A DNA stretch of 64,000 nt from Artocarpus heterophyllus (Eukaryota; Streptophyta; Magnoliopsida; Rosales; Moraceae). Of this stretch, positions 29,668 through 43,278 are shown piece by piece. How positions within the stretch are numbered: the first letter of the stretch is position 1; every line of letters starts with the position of its first letter. A program made the position numbers and the translations under genes. The notes under the pieces are model-generated. The model was not told the origin of the DNA. It worked only from the letters and a program-made list of their open reading frames with translations, and made no database searches. The stretch is from the NCBI GenBank assembly GCA_025403435.1, contig CM046350.1, positions 21,088,324-21,152,323 on the forward strand, written 5' to 3'.

Positions 29668-32600
29668 TAATTTTCAATTGGTTTAGAAATGATAAGAGAA
29701 ACTGTTTATGTTGGTTAGAGAATATTCTTACCTAGAAATCATCAATACCACATATAAAATAAAGATTTTAATGGTAAGATCAAATTAGGAGCTTTGCCTC
29801 AATTTTTGTTGGATGAACAAGTGTTTAAGATGTGAAAAATCTTGCCTCTACATTTTGCAATGCCAAGGTGGAGCTCTTTATCGAGGTTCACTTCAAGATC
29901 TTAAGAGTGTTTGGAATGGTGGTGGAAACTATTGGTTAGAACCACTTTTACTGTAGCATGTGAAAGCTTCACACTGTTTACAACTAAAAAAGCGGCGGGA
30001 ACCACTTTTGACAAATACAAGGTAGGGGAGATAAACTCCCAAAAAGCGGAAGAAAGCAAAGTGGTTATAAGATATTTATCGCCAGATCTTCATTTCTCCC
30101 AAATTTTCTTCTGTAGCTAGGCGGAACAACAATCGCATGACTAATTTATAAGTATGAATGGAATGACTAGTAGGAGGACGATGAAAGATATAATTGGCAT
30201 GCACACCATGCGCAAGCGAGTGATGTTGGACTTTGAGACATGCGTGATAGTGCAGGGCCCAAAAGTCAACCTTGGGTTTTTATTTTGAATAAAATCCATA
30301 AAAAAGGAAAAATATCATTTTGGAAATGTTGGAATAATACAAAATCTTGAAGTATTGAGAAAATTAGGTTGTTTGCTCTATCTCAATAATGAAAGAGTGC
30401 TTTTCATATTTTTTGTATCTAAAATAGCCATACCTAGATAGCAAGGCACAGAAAGCGAATGATTGAAGTTTCCGTCTGAATCTCTCTCTTTCTCTCTTCT
30501 ATTTCTTTATTGAGTTTTCGTTTTCGTGATTATTCGAGTATTACTATGTAATAACCACACACACTATGAACAATCAAGAACATGACAACAACCGTGCTTA
30601 TGAAGGATTATGACTTGGACCATGAAAATTATGTTCGTGGCTATGGAGTATCGTATCGCTTCCCGTGGCAATTCCTCGACTGGTGTCAAAATAGAGATTG
30701 TACTCTATTAGGATTTGCATTTTTGTCCTGTGAATTTTAGCTTTGTTGTGACTAGCCAGAGTCTAGAGTAGAGTTGCATGAATGGATCAAATTTAGGTTG
30801 TCAAAGAGCTGCAGGGCATCTCCGATCCTCTACTATTTCATGTGGACTTTAAAATTTGGGACATCAAAGATGCAAGAGGGACAAGTTTGTTTTACTTTTG
30901 TTTTTTGTTTCTTGTTTTATTTTTGTTTTCTTTTTTCAGAAGCAAAAGAGACAAGTTGCAACGAGTTTCTTGTTACCTCTTCTAAGAAAACAGGCATCCT
31001 CCTGGCCGAGCATGTGACTTATCGCTGGTATAACAGATAAAAAGGCATCAAAAAAGCTTACAAATCTCGAAGGCCCTTTGATTTAAAGTACTTCTTGTCA
31101 TCTTCAGATCTTTACTCTTTAGATTATGGCGATTAGATTTTAAGAGAACCTATCATTTTACGTGCTTTTAATACAAGGACTTTTCTTTTTTTTTTTTTTC
31201 TTTTCTATTCTTTTCACCCCGGGGGGTCGCGGCGGTGGGGACGCTAAGAACATAAACTTAATATCTGTTAATTAAAAATAGACATTATCGTCATTGGGAC
31301 GGAGCTACATTGTGATGAGTGGGGCTACATGCCCTCACTCATATTTCAAATTTGAATTTTTACTTATTTTGTAGTTTTCTATATTAGTTACACGCTTATT
31401 TAAAAAAAAATTACAATTATATCCCCCACAAAATAAAAAAAAAAAAAATTGTTGTGCCCCATGAATTAATTGAAATATATTATTGTGCCCCTAAAAAATA
31501 ATTTAAATATGTTGTTTTACCGTTACTTTCTTAGAAAATTTTTTTTATATCACATTTATTCACTGAAATATATAATTATATCTTCATTAAATAAAATTAT
31601 ATTTTTAATTTTCAATATAGTACTTCACTCAATAAATCATGTCTTTTTTTTTTTTGTCCACCAGAAAAGCAGGTGTGTAATTGTTTGAAGTATCCTAAGA
31701 TTTTGTGTTATGAATTAATGATAAGGATTTTTTTTTTTTGCTTGAAAATGGCGCTTTTAATAAAATCATACCTACATCTTAAGTCGAGCTCACACATAGT
31801 TTCTTTTCTACCAAGTGATCCTAGTCACTTTCGTTCGTACAATTTAATAAAATGTTGATTGTTTTCATTTAGTTTTAATAATTTCTAAGAAGAAAGAAAT
31901 ACTATATGTAAAGAAAACTGAACAAAAATTAACCCAAAAATAAATATTATCAATTACATTGCTTGTTGAGGACAACAAATTTTAGAAAGCAATTTTCCTA
32001 AAAAGTAACTCAGAGAGAAGTATGTAAAAAGAAAGAGTACCACTTTGAGATAGGTATAGGTACAGGAAAGACAAACGATGGAGTACTAGAAGGAAAAGCA
32101 CTTAAAATTTGAGTGGGGAAATATGGAACTTTTATTTTCAGATGCATATGTGTTTTGGGGAGTCAAGGTGGTGTGCTAGCTTGGGGAGTCAAGGTTGCGT
32201 TTGGAGGTGGTTGGATTTGAGGTTGCAGGACTATGGCCGGTTGTTCTCTACAGGGATGCGAAGATGTCGCAGCCAAATGAGATCCAACTCGGTGAGTTTG
32301 GGTTGTGGCCAGCGAGGGCCAATTGTTGTGGTTAAGAGGCCTGGTGATGGAGATCAGGTATGTTGAGCTGGATTTGTCGCAGGTGGAGACCGACCTCGTC
32401 TCTCTAAGGGTTTGGGTTGCCGACGGTTTGCATTATTGGTTTGTGGTGTTATCTCTATTTTTAGAATTATTTTTATTCAATAAAGGCATGGTTATTTCCA
32501 TCTCTATGGTTTTTTTTTTATGTCTTAGTTTTATTGATGTAATAACGAAAGTGGTCTTCCAAATTCTAATTTTGTTTGTGTACAATCTGTAAGAGTTTGC

Positions 32601-34902
32601 TCTTTGTAGTGTTGTTTGTGTCTGTAGTGTGGATTGTGGACTCTCTACTATATTGTCGTGGCTCTTAATTTTTTGAATGCTTTTATCGATTGTATAGGTT
32701 TTGTCAAAAAAGTTTTATGAGGGCTCGTTCTTGGGGTGCCTTGGTACTTTCCATTTTCGAACCTCTGACATATATTCCCTTTTAAGTGTTAGTACATTGA
32801 ACTGGTAGAACTGTTCTCATCTATTGGGGGTACTGCCTTATATTGTAGAGTTATTATTTCTTGTTTTGAATGAAATTTGTGTTTCAAAAAAGGAAAGTCT
32901 AATAAGAACCAAAAAAAAAAGTGATTGTCACAAGTGGTAAGGCCAAGAGTTGGACAACCAAACTAAATTGCTTATTTTGGATGAAAGACATACTGAAACA
33001 AACATATATTGATAAAATTAAAAAACCAAAGCGCTTATTTTAGATCAAACACAAATTAAACAAATTATATGTTGGTTTGAATATTTTCAAACCAAACCAA
33101 CCTATTTAAGGGATTAAATCCAGTCTAACCGAATTTATTACAATTGGCTTGATTTGAATAAAAATTTTATAAACTTGTTTCTCAACCATAATTAGAACAA
33201 ACCTTTTAATATAATAAGCATTCCTCCACCTTCTCATCTATAATAAACTACGGAAGTGCTAGAATGGAAGTATTAAATTCATAAAACCAAATCAGCTTTT
33301 AATCAATCTGGTTTGGTTTCATTTGATTTAGTTGGTTTGATTAGTTTAATCGATTTGGTGCCCATCCAGTATTGATTTTTGATACAACAAATATATTATG
33401 ACGTAAAATTTACTTCGGAGGTTCTTTAAATTTCTCTCGCATATGATAGTGCCTGTTTTTAACTTTAAGCCACTGGACCCTTTTTTTTGACTTTCAGTAC
33501 TTAATGTTATACCGCCATTCATCAGAGGTATTCCTGGTGTGGCTGGTTCTCACTAATTAATTAAAGAATAAGGAAAGTAAAGGTGCCATCAGACTGATCT
33601 GCCAATAATAAAAGCATAAAAATGGCAACTATGACATCCTACGTTAGCTGGTCAATAACAATGTTTGCATTATCTTTTCTTTCCCTTTCTCTTTTTTCAG
33701 CCAATGGAGATTTGCATGCATGTGTACGAGGGAGAAAAATTTTCCATTAAGAACACACTTTTCCAAAGGCGCATTTCGGTGTGTAAAACTTAAAAGGACG
33801 CACCACTAAAAAACAAATAAATAAAATAAAAAAAGTTAGGCCGGGAAAAGTGAATGTACGAGCAGTGCATGAGTCTAGTTTGACACTACAAATGTTTATG
33901 TTTGCTCCAGAACATATATTTCTTTCTAAGGATTCTACCCTTAATTGAGTGAGTTGGAAAATATAGTCCATGCTAGTAACCTCCCCATAGAAAGGGCAAG
34001 GGCACTCTGGAATGTCCTTATGTATATTTAAATTGAGAAAATAATAATTCACCCAAGGAAAGCTGAAAATTAATTAAAGTAAGTAGGACCGATCAGGGTG
34101 TTTGCTTGGTTTTGCTTTATTTGCAAAGAAGCTTGTCATGATAAGATAAGCCAAGTTTGGAGTGAGAAAAGCAACCGTTCTTGATAGAATTGCATTGCAT
34201 CTGTTGATAGGGTGGCTAGCAACCTCCAGCTATCAACTTTTATTACTTTTTTGGGTGATAGAAATGGATCCAGCTCATCTATTACTTCTAATTTTCTGAT
34301 TCAATAACGGAATATTTTCACATATCAATTAAAATATCATATTTATCTCCATTTAACAGACATGCATAGCATTAACATGTTTTATAATATTTTAATTGAT
34401 ATAATATTATATTATTGAAAAATATAAAATACTACAAAACTGAAAAGACAGACGAATCGAATCCCCAAATAGCTTATTATGCTTTGATCTTTAGTTTTTT
34501 TTTTTTTTTTGGATAGCTTGTCTTTGAGATATTAGCCCAAGTGTTTTTAGTCTTGATGCTATTTAAAACTTTGTATTTCTTTTTACAATAAACTTAAGTG
34601 GGGCGTCGTTTGATTATCAATTTTTTAACAGCCCAATATGGTTTAAGCTATCTGTTAAATTCTAAACACTGAACTGGACAATTATATGATTTGAATATTA
34701 AAAAGTTTTTGAGGTTTTAAAATTTTAGTGCCAACACTTTTCAAAAAAATTGTCACTAAAAGTTCTTTAAAATATTAAAGTATCACATTTTAGCAATAAT
34801 TTGTGTCATCACTATAACGATTTCCAAACCATTTGTAGTTAACAAAATTAATGTAAAAATTATCATTTTATATTTTTATAGATATCATGGAATTTGTATA
34901 TA
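29668..34902. other. Long AT-rich intergenic stretch, no gene supported
   Basis: No frame here shows a recognisable domain. A TGGAATGGTGGTGG...ACCACTTTTACTGTAGCATGTG segment at 29909-30030 looks MITE-like. 32700-32905 ends in TTTTGAATGAAATTTGTGTTTCAAAAAA, which resembles the 3' end of a plant LINE. 33060-33390 is rich in AACCAAACC / GGTTTGGTT repeats in both orientations and could be another inverted-repeat element. The frame at 32109-32366 lies in a less AT-rich patch but matches nothing I know. Confidence 0.4.
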
Positions 34903-35190
34903 CACTATAACAAAATTGTTAATAAACAACGTTACTAACAAACAAACTTCCAACAACAGCTTTCTAAAAATTGTCATCTTATATCCATTAAAAACGCGAT
35001 GCGAACAAAAGACAAAAAATCATGGAACCTTGGGATTTCACAACAATTTTGTAAATTGTCATGATATGTGTACATACTACGATGGTTATCATAGTTTTTT
35101 TATATATTTTTTTCAGACAGAGAATCCACAAGGGTTTTTGGAAAAACCGTCGTATAATGTGCAAGATTCCATTGATGTTTTTTAAAAGCT
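34903..35190. mobile_element. CACTA-related terminus fragment
   Basis: CACTATAACAAAATTGTT at 34903 resembles the right terminus of the inner CACTA element (CACTATAACAAATT on the minus strand). It is followed within 250 bp by degraded subterminal motifs such as CTACGATGGTTATC and AAACCGTCGTATAATG. The opposite end was not found. Confidence 0.45.
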
Positions 35191-37480
35191 GTTATGGAGT
35201 CTCTTTTTTTTTTTTTTTGAAAAATAAAAAAACCATGAAAACCATGACCTATAAAATGAAGTTTAAATGCCTGTTAACCAATCAAACCTGACAAATTTTC
35301 ACCCATGCTATTTGTAACTTTTAAACCCCCCCAACACACACACACACATTCTTACACTCTTTCTTTCTATAATCGCACCCGCTCGCCTTTGATCCCACTA
35401 TCCTACCTCGTTGTGTTGGTCCTTGCACCTACTCTTGAGGCTCTTTCGTGGTAGGCTTTCGGTGTGAACTTCGTGGTCTCCTTTGATTGGCTTGGGAGTT
35501 TTGCTTGTCAAGTGCTGAGGTGGCAACATCAAGTAGTGAAATTTAGTAAGTCTATGGCGGTGGATTCAACATCAGGAATGGTCGAAATATGCTTCTAGGC
35601 TCATTTGATAGTAGCCTCGGGTGGGTTACAGCTAAACCTGGGTAAACTTAGATGAGACCTATTGTGATCCTAGATCTGTTGAAGATGAGAACTTCACCAA
35701 AAAGGATCTCCAAATGTGCAAGTGGCGTGGTAGAGAAACGTGAGCAATTATGGAGGAGTTTCCTATACGTTTAGTGGTGAAAGTACGCCCATGGGGATTT
35801 GATATAAAATTTGAGTGAGATAGTAAGATTTGGTGGTCTTTTGTGTAGAATAGCTTCTAAAAGAGAGTGATTATTGCCTTTATCAAGTAGGGTAATTTAA
35901 CACTTATAAATAGAAAAGTTTGTGAGCTTTTAATGGAGGTTTTGGTCTTCTTTTTTCATAAGATTCATTTGGATCGTAACAAGGCATGATTCTTACAAAG
36001 TTTCATGGTTTTTTAGGTTCAAGAAAGGAGGTGTTTGGTCTTTGGTTTTCTTGGAGCTCGTTGGAAAATATGAAACTTTCTTTTCCCAACAAATGGAGTT
36101 TGATGATTTAGGTTGTGAGGCCATTTTCCCTTGGTAGTTTAAGGTCGGTAATGATGTTTATGATAACTTTTGGATGATTTGGTGGAGGTTTGAGGTGGTG
36201 GTGTGGTGCTTAGAGCTTCATAGAGGTGTTCGTTATGGAGTTTTATGGTGGACAAAAAAAGGTGGAGATGAAGGGAAAGGATGGTGGCTATAGAGTTTGA
36301 GGTATTTTAGCCTTGGTTCAGCTTTGGTTATGTGAGTTGCATTGCATTGGCCTCCTTTGAAGGTGGTAATGTAGGGTATTTATAAGGAAAAAATAGGGCA
36401 TAGTTTGGTTGAGGGTCTTCCACTTTGGCCACTTGGTTAGGGGGCTTCTAGACTTGGTCCCGTGGGAAATACCATAAGAAGATACTTCCCGCCACAAGAG
36501 GATTTCCCTCTAGGTTTTGAACGTTAGGCCTCAGCATAATATTGGGCTATCAAGAGCCTTAATTTCCAACAGGCCTAGGAAGTGCACTATGGGTTGCCTA
36601 CTACATAGAGATCCAAAATATGGAGGCTCGTCTTGCCATTTTGGGTATGGGTTAGATCTTGAAATTGGAGCCCCTATTGACTTGCTTTGATAAAAAGAGG
36701 TGGTTTGTCTCTTATGGCAGGATGTTGCATGCCCCTATAGTTGGGCACCCTTATGTGGGTTACTAAGCTAACCTAAAAGGTATGCTGATAGACTGGTGTG
36801 TCAAGTAGGCCGAATAGGATTTTCTCAGCATTAGCCTAAGGCTTTCAATTTTGTTCTAATTTAAATTAGACTTAAAACCTCCCAAGGACCAAATAAAATG
36901 GATCCATTCATGTTCCTTAGCCTTTAAAGCCACAAACTATTTAGAGAACTCTGTCTCGTGGCTTTGATCCACGTACCTTACCTTGAGCCATACCATGGGA
37001 TATAGGTTGGGCTTGTAAAAGGGTATTCACCCACCACTCTCTTCCCATTCTCTCTTCCACCACCATTTTTCCTCTCTATTCCTTTCTCTTTCCCTCTTTT
37101 CTTCATTGTTGGCTTCGTTGTGCCATCCTTACACCATTCTCACCGACTTCGTAGTGTCTTTATCATCCTCGAGCTATTATCGCCTTCTTCATTATCATCC
37201 TCAATCAGTACATTGTTTAGTTATTTAGGGTTTTTTGTTATTTTATTTTGGTTTTTTTTTGTTATTTAATTTCTATTTTATTATTCATTTTTAGTTTTTA
37301 GTTATTTAGTTTTGTAGAGCAGTATTTAGGCAAGATTATATTTATCATCTTTTGTTTGGATATGTGATGATAATTATTTGTATTCGGTATTTGCTTAATT
37401 CCACATATTTTTCTATTAATTACCCTAACTTTCTTAGCTAAGTTTCTTGGGTTTTTTTGAGTTTTTATTAGTGTTTTGTG
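35191..37480. other. Intergenic, no gene recognised
   Basis: 35380-36900 is less AT-rich and looks like former coding or LTR sequence, but no frame is long enough or recognisable. The TATAGG and CT-rich stretches near 37010-37110 could belong to an LTR. I cannot assign it. Confidence 0.35.
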
Positions 37481-37499
37481 TTTTGTAGGTATTTTGGAG

Positions 37500-38990
37500 G
37501 CTAAAGATTGATTTAGAGTTGAAAAATATGAATTCGGGGAAGTGTTGGGCACTATAGCTTTAAAGAATGAAAGTTGTGGCATTGTAAGAGGCGAAATCAA
37601 GCCAAACACCAAAGGAACTAGCATTGTAAAGCCAGGAAGTGGGCAATATAGCGCTAATTATTGAAGAAAATCAAGCCTTGTGGCCGAGAGACCAAATTTT
37701 GGATGAAGTGGTGCTAGGCGCTGAAGGAAAAATGGACCGAAAAAATATTTAAGGTTCACAGCGCTAGGCTTTGAGAGCTGTGGCACCCATACGAAAGGTT
37801 TCTCAAAATTAAATTCTAAAAGCACTCTGAATTTTTCTATTTTGACCCAACTTTGGAAGCCTATAAATAGGCCATTCTAGGGCAAAGCTAAAGAGCTTCT
37901 TATCAGTTCTTTATCAGTCCTAAGAGATTAAAAAGAACATAAAGAGAGGCTCAAGTGATAGCTCAGAATAGGATCCTCTACATAGAAGAATCTTGAAGAA
38001 CATTACCATTCTTTTCTTCCTTCATTCCCTTAAACTCCTAATTTTGTTAGTTTTCATTTCATCGTTCTCTTTAATTATGTTAGGCTAGATTTTCTTTTGG
38101 TTAAAGATGATTTCAAAACAATAAACATGGCTTTGTAAATGATTGTCAAATATTATTTTTCAATTTTCCAATTGAAATTGTTTATGTTCTTCTATAATAA
38201 TTGTCTATAGTTTTCATCTTGTTTTATTTGGGTGCTGTTGGGATCTAATTTGGATAGGCCTAAATTAAGTCAAGATTTAGGCCCAATGGGAAGGCATGGC
38301 CTAGTGTAAGCGGCAAACCAAGCGAGCCTATTCGGTGTGCTCGTCGTGTGTGATGTAGCTTGAAGTGGTTTGCGCTCAATATGCTCATTATAAAAGGCCC
38401 AAATCAATTGGATTATGACATGTCCAATATTCTCAGTCTTGACAAGTGTTGTTTGATAAAAGGACCAACTTTGTTTGATTCGCTCATCTCAACAAGGAGT
38501 CTTTGATTCAAGCGAACAACCACCTAATGGAAGTCAAATTCCACTAAGTCACATCATCATACAAGGAGAAGCAGCTTGAAACTTGTGGCCGATAATGACT
38601 GGCGCGTATCCCATTCCACTAAGCACTAGTCAACCCCACCTCCTATTAGTGAGAACCCACTTTCTTATGAGAAGTCTATAAATAGGCTAAAGACATCATT
38701 TTAAGGGGCATTCCAAATTTCTATGAAAGAACATATACTACTTCCAGAAAGTCAAATTCTTTATTTGTTTATGTATTGTGCATTCAAGCTGTTATAACTT
38801 GAAAAAAGTTTTTTTAGTGAAGAAGCTACTCAATAGTAAATGTAGCTCAGCATTTGAGTGAACCACTATAAATATTGTGTGGAATCTTTTACTTTAGAAT
38901 GAAGTATTTCATTCCTTTCTCACTCATAGCTCAAGCCTATAGTGCCACAAATTACAATTTTTAGTAGAATTGACAACTGCAAATGTGTCT
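37500..38990 (+). mobile_element. LTR-like remnants with TATA boxes
   Basis: CCTATAAATAGGCC at about 37860 and TCTATAAATAGGC at about 38678 are good plus-strand TATA boxes. Each is followed by 200-300 bp of AT-rich leader-like sequence without an open frame. The second follows a possible LTR start (TGTTGGGATCTAATTTGG near 38228). No paired copies are visible, so these are probably solo or truncated LTRs. Confidence 0.35.
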
Positions 38991-38999
38991 TTGCAACTA

Positions 39000-39570
39000 A
39001 AAGTGATGTAAAGAGTTCCAGCTTTACTCTTTCAAGCACCAACCATCACTTCCTCTGTGACTTTCCAACCACCACTATTGAAAGCCACACTATAACCTTT
39101 GTCATCAAGTTGCCTTGATAAAATCAAATTACTTTCATAAGTTTTGATACATGTCTAACCTTGTGAGTCTTCCAAGCAGACCAATTTTCTATCTTCAATC
39201 TGATATCATCAATATTGACGATGTCCAAAGGTTCTCCATTAGCTGGATAAACCTTTCCAAGATTTCCAACAACGTTGTTCTCTATGATTTGTTGATGTGT
39301 AATGGTGTGAAAAGACGCTCTAGAGTCTAACGTCTAAGAATCAACAAGACTGTCAACAGACAAAAGTAAAGCATTTGGGACCCCTTGGTGACCATGTTTG
39401 TTGCTTCTTTTCCTTTGTCAACATTATTCTTTGTTGCTCTCTAGTTCTTTTTCAAATAGCCAGTTCTACCACAGTTCCAACATTCCACATTCCTTCTGGA
39501 TCTAGACCTGCTTCTAGTATTCCTTGACTTCCCTTTGCCATTTCTCTTAAAGTTTCTGATCTTTAGGAGT
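39000..39570 (-). pseudogene. Copia-type gag zinc knuckle and protease relic
   Basis: On the minus strand the reading shows a CCHC-like CWNCGRTGYLKKN (about 39440-39490), a Lys-rich linker, and then LDSGASFH-like residues at the protease active site (about 39310-39350) followed by an NGEPLDI-like segment near 39210. This order is that of Copia gag-protease. Stops and frame changes are frequent. Confidence 0.6.
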
Positions 39571-39989
39571 ACATCAAACAAGAGGTCAATTCCCAAAATT
39601 AAAACTGGATACATGATTGGACACCATGGCCTCAGCTTCCTAGCTTTGGAACGCTAAATGTTGCTTTGCTCTTTGGAATTTTTGACCCAACATTGCGGCA
39701 TCCAATTACCAACACTATGATGCCTAACTCTTTGCCAAAAGTACTAGAGCTCGCAGTCTATAGTGTCGCAGAGCCTAAATCCTGGCACTACAGCCTTAGC
39801 ATTTATTGATCTCGTCCTTAATAAAATTATGGGCTGAGGCAGGCCCTGCCCTTACACCCCCATAATTCTTGTTGTAGGTGATAATTCATTAGAGTGTTAA
39901 ATTAGGCTCCAAACTTTTTAACAGTCTATCCTATTTAGAGACTTATTTAAATCAACAACTCCACCCTATAGTGGCCACAACTCTTTGTC

Positions 39990-40340
39990 TTTAAGAGAGA
40001 AGTCTAGCTGAAGGTGCGCATAACTTCAGTTTCTTGATTAAAACAATCTTTGTCAACATATTAGCTGGATTTAAGCTCTCATGAATCTTGTCAAATTCTA
40101 AAACTTTGTCTTCCAAAGCCGCTATGATGAAGTGATAACATAACTATATATGCTTCATCCTAGCATGATAAATATAATTCTTTGCTAAGTGAATGGTTCT
40201 CTAACTGTTACAATGCAACACGTTCTTCCCCTGCTTATGAGTTGGTTCTTCCAAGAACGATTACAACCATACCATCTCCTTACTAGCATTGGTCATAGCA
40301 ATGTACTCCACTTCGGTAGGGTAATAATTGATCAAGGCGT
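39990..40340 (-). pseudogene. Copia-type RNase H C-terminal relic
   Basis: The minus-strand reading shows EVEYIAMTNASKEMVWLQSF (about 40265-40325), LHCNS, IHLAKNYIYHARMKHI, LCYHFI and NPANMLTK, the characteristic end of Copia pol. It lies upstream of the gag-protease relic in transcription order, the reverse of an intact element. Confidence 0.7.
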
Positions 40341-40374
40341 TAAATTACACCCCATACTTCTTAAGATATGAATC

Positions 40375-41550
40375 TTAGGGTAATATTATATAATAAACAT
40401 ATCTTAAAATATATAAAGCTTTAAGAATAAAAGAAAAGAAAAATAAAAGAGGGGTGATAATTCTATATAAAGAAAAAAGGGAATAAAGGAATAAGCGAAA
40501 AAAAAAAAAAGATGATGAAGGAAAGAAAAGTAAACGAAAAAAAGGGAGAATAATAGAGTGACACTTGGCACATATTGGATAGATTACCAAAACATGCTTA
40601 CTTAGTTTTATATAATAATAGATAAATTAGTATTTGTATAAATAAAGAATAGTATTTGAAGGTTTTTACCCTAGGGCACATATGTAATATGTATGGTTCT
40701 AAATATTAGATCGGCAATAGGATTTGACATCGTATTTGAACCAACGTCATTTGTAAAGTCATTGAAAGACGTTAAAAGTGAATTTTAAAAAATATATATA
40801 CACCAAAAATCTGGTTACCATGCGCAGATCATGGTGGGGAGATCATGGTGCTCAGATCTAGGCACGATAGAGGAATAGTAGTTTGTCACACTCAAATCAA
40901 GGTTAAAAGAAAAAAAATGCTTTTTTGGCAGGCTTTTAACAATGGTAAAATATCTACTAACAATAAAACGCGTCTACATTGGCCAAATATGGCACCAACG
41001 TTGAAAGGGTGATGTAGCCATTTTTAGTAGTTAATTAACATAATCTTATACAAGTTTACAATTTTTTTAGTTAAATCAAGAAAACAACGTAACAATAAGC
41101 AACAAAGAAACAATAGTAACATAGATGTTGAAGAGACTCTATATTACAGGATTATCCAATTAGGAGAGAAAATTGACAACAATACACTTATTCCAAATGA
41201 AGTAAATTAATGGTTTCTGGTGTTTGGGATAAATTAGCGATACTTGAAAAATTGTAAAAAGATGTAACCTCTGATTCAAAAAAGAAAAATGCATACAATT
41301 TTTGTGTTGGAAGGATAAGCGTTTCAAAACATATAAATGAAACCAATGTTTTTTTCCAATTATTTTTAGAAGTATTATGACCAACTTTGCCCTGAAACCA
41401 GCAATGCTTATTCTAGTTTCTTTAGGTAGAACCTTTTCTCAATCGTAATGGTCTCCTTAATAAATTTTGACCGTTAACTTAGGTGTAAATTTCTTCTATA
41501 TTTGTGTTTAGGTCGATGGAAGTGTTGAACCATCTATATGGATGACCTCA
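40375..41550. other. AT-rich intergenic, no gene seen
   Basis: A-rich and purine-rich tracts (40420-40560) and otherwise unremarkable AT-rich sequence. Confidence 0.5.
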
Positions 41551-41559
41551 ATTGTTTCC

Positions 41560-42760
41560 CATCGTGGCCTTCTATTATCTTAAATAGGTGCCAAAGGAGG
41601 AACTAGTACAGGTGCAAATATAGGTGCAGGTTCTGATACGTAGTTGATCATGTTTTGGCGATAGTTGTTTTGGTTATTGCCACTTATGTTCTTCCTCTTT
41701 TCATTGTTTTGGCCACCATTTTGTTTTTGGTTAGGCTGATATGTGGCTTGTTGTTGAAGCTATCCCCGATTCTCTGGATAGCCTTTCCGCTTGCTCAACA
41801 TTGATGTATTTTTCAGCTTTGTTTCAGAACTCGCTCCAGGTTGGTGTAGACTTCTTGTCCAAGGAAAATTTGAACAGGCCTTGGCATAGTCCTCCAACCA
41901 CCAAGATGAGGGTCGCGTCTTCAAAGAATTATTCCATTGACATCATATTACTAGTGTACCAATATGAAACCTTGTAGGGACTCGTTGGCCCTTGTTTCAG
42001 TGACCTCTCATAAGGAGTCAGTTGTAGTTGTCTTCCCATAAAATGGGTGACAAAGGCCCTACAAATTTACGCCAGCAGGTTAATATATTCTCGACTTTAA
42101 CTTTTTGAACCACCGTCGAGCTGGTCTGCTAAAAGTTGCATCAATGGCCTAGCATTTGATGACATCAGGGCATTATGTAGGGTCATGTGAGAATTAGACC
42201 TGTGCATGATCATTGGGTTCTCCCTTGCCATCAAGAGTGGTATGGTTGATAGCTTGAGTTTAGGAGGTAGTGTTTCGACCATGATCTCATGAGTGAAAGG
42301 ATATCTATCGACATTATGAAAATCTAGCGCTTTGTACCCTTGTCAAGGTTCCCATTTGACTACACGTTCCACGAGACGCAAGTGTTCTTGGGGACTGACC
42401 ACTAACCTCATAGAATCTTGCAAGCCTCGTGTTTGGCGTGCTTGTATATAGTTTCTGAGATCACTACCTCGTCGTGCCCAAGACCCAACTTGTCTAATGT
42501 TAACTGAGTTGGATAATACATTTTGTCTCAATAGTACAAAAGCTGGGCCATCTTGGGATTAATTTTTCAAAGCCTCCCCTCCGGCCTTGTGCAACGACAC
42601 GCCTCCTTTGTCTATTTTCCTCTGAACCTGATGCACGAGCCCTTTTAAACTCTCGGTCATTAGCATTATCTTGTATAGTGGCAGGGTTGTTGTTCACTGG
42701 CGGTGGAAGATTGTTTAGGCAATTCTCAAAATGAGCAAACACCTATATTAAATTATTGTA
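41560..42760 (-). pseudogene. Gypsy-type gag relic
   Basis: From about 42742 downward, minus-strand segments read NDREFKRARASGSEENRQRR, IMVETLPPKLKLSTIPLLMA, HMTLHNA, a PARRWFKKLKSREYINL-like block (about 42040-42085), a LKQGP segment and QKY/EKYINVEQA-like residues near 41800. This follows the layout of Gypsy gag like that of the Tat element at 13988-14539, but from a different family. Many stops and frameshifts are present. No matching pol is nearby. Confidence 0.6.
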
Positions 42761-42955
42761 GTTCTATGAATCTATGTCTGTAAGGCTGTATTTGGTTCTT
42801 GTGGAGCCTTATCTTGCAGCGGATCAACCTGTAGGGTCGACGGAGCCAGAGGTGGCGAAGGCAAAACATTATTATTCTCATTCGATGGTTCATTGTGTGG
42901 TCTCGCTATCGTGACATAGAGAGACTTCTTTAAGAATAAATTTAAGGACTAATAT

Positions 42956-43278
42956 TGTAACTCCTCAACTGTCCATTAGGCCCCTTTCCCCATCCACAGA
43001 CCCTTGTAAGTTTCATACTCGTTGCTCATTCGTACTATCCTCTTTAGGCCTCTTCCATCAAGTTTTCTTTTTTCTCATCCCTTGGATTAATTAGTACCAA
43101 CATTCGACTTAAGAACCTTATAAGAAGGAAGGAATTAGGTTCAAGTATTGGGGGATGTGAAAAAAAACTTTAAGGGTTGAAGAAGTCAAAAAAGGACACT
43201 ACATACGAGTAATAAGTATGAGACCTATAAGAGTTTATGGACCTGAAAGGGGACCCAATGGAGGGTCGAGGCATTACA
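42956..43278. mobile_element. Inverted-repeat (fold-back) element, about 323 bp
   Basis: The left arm TGTAACTCCTCAACTGTCC... (42956-43040) is matched by an inverted right arm ending ...GGTCGAGGCATTACA (about 43205-43278). The shared order includes CCATTAGG/CCATTGGG, CCCCTTTC, ACTCTTATAGG-like and TCATACT. The spacer is about 165 bp. It could be a MITE or two inverted LTR starts. No clear TSD. Confidence 0.55.

Noticed and set aside
32109..32366. 85-codon plus-strand frame in a GC-richer patch
   Set aside because: No domain, no neighbouring exons, no splice or poly(A) support.
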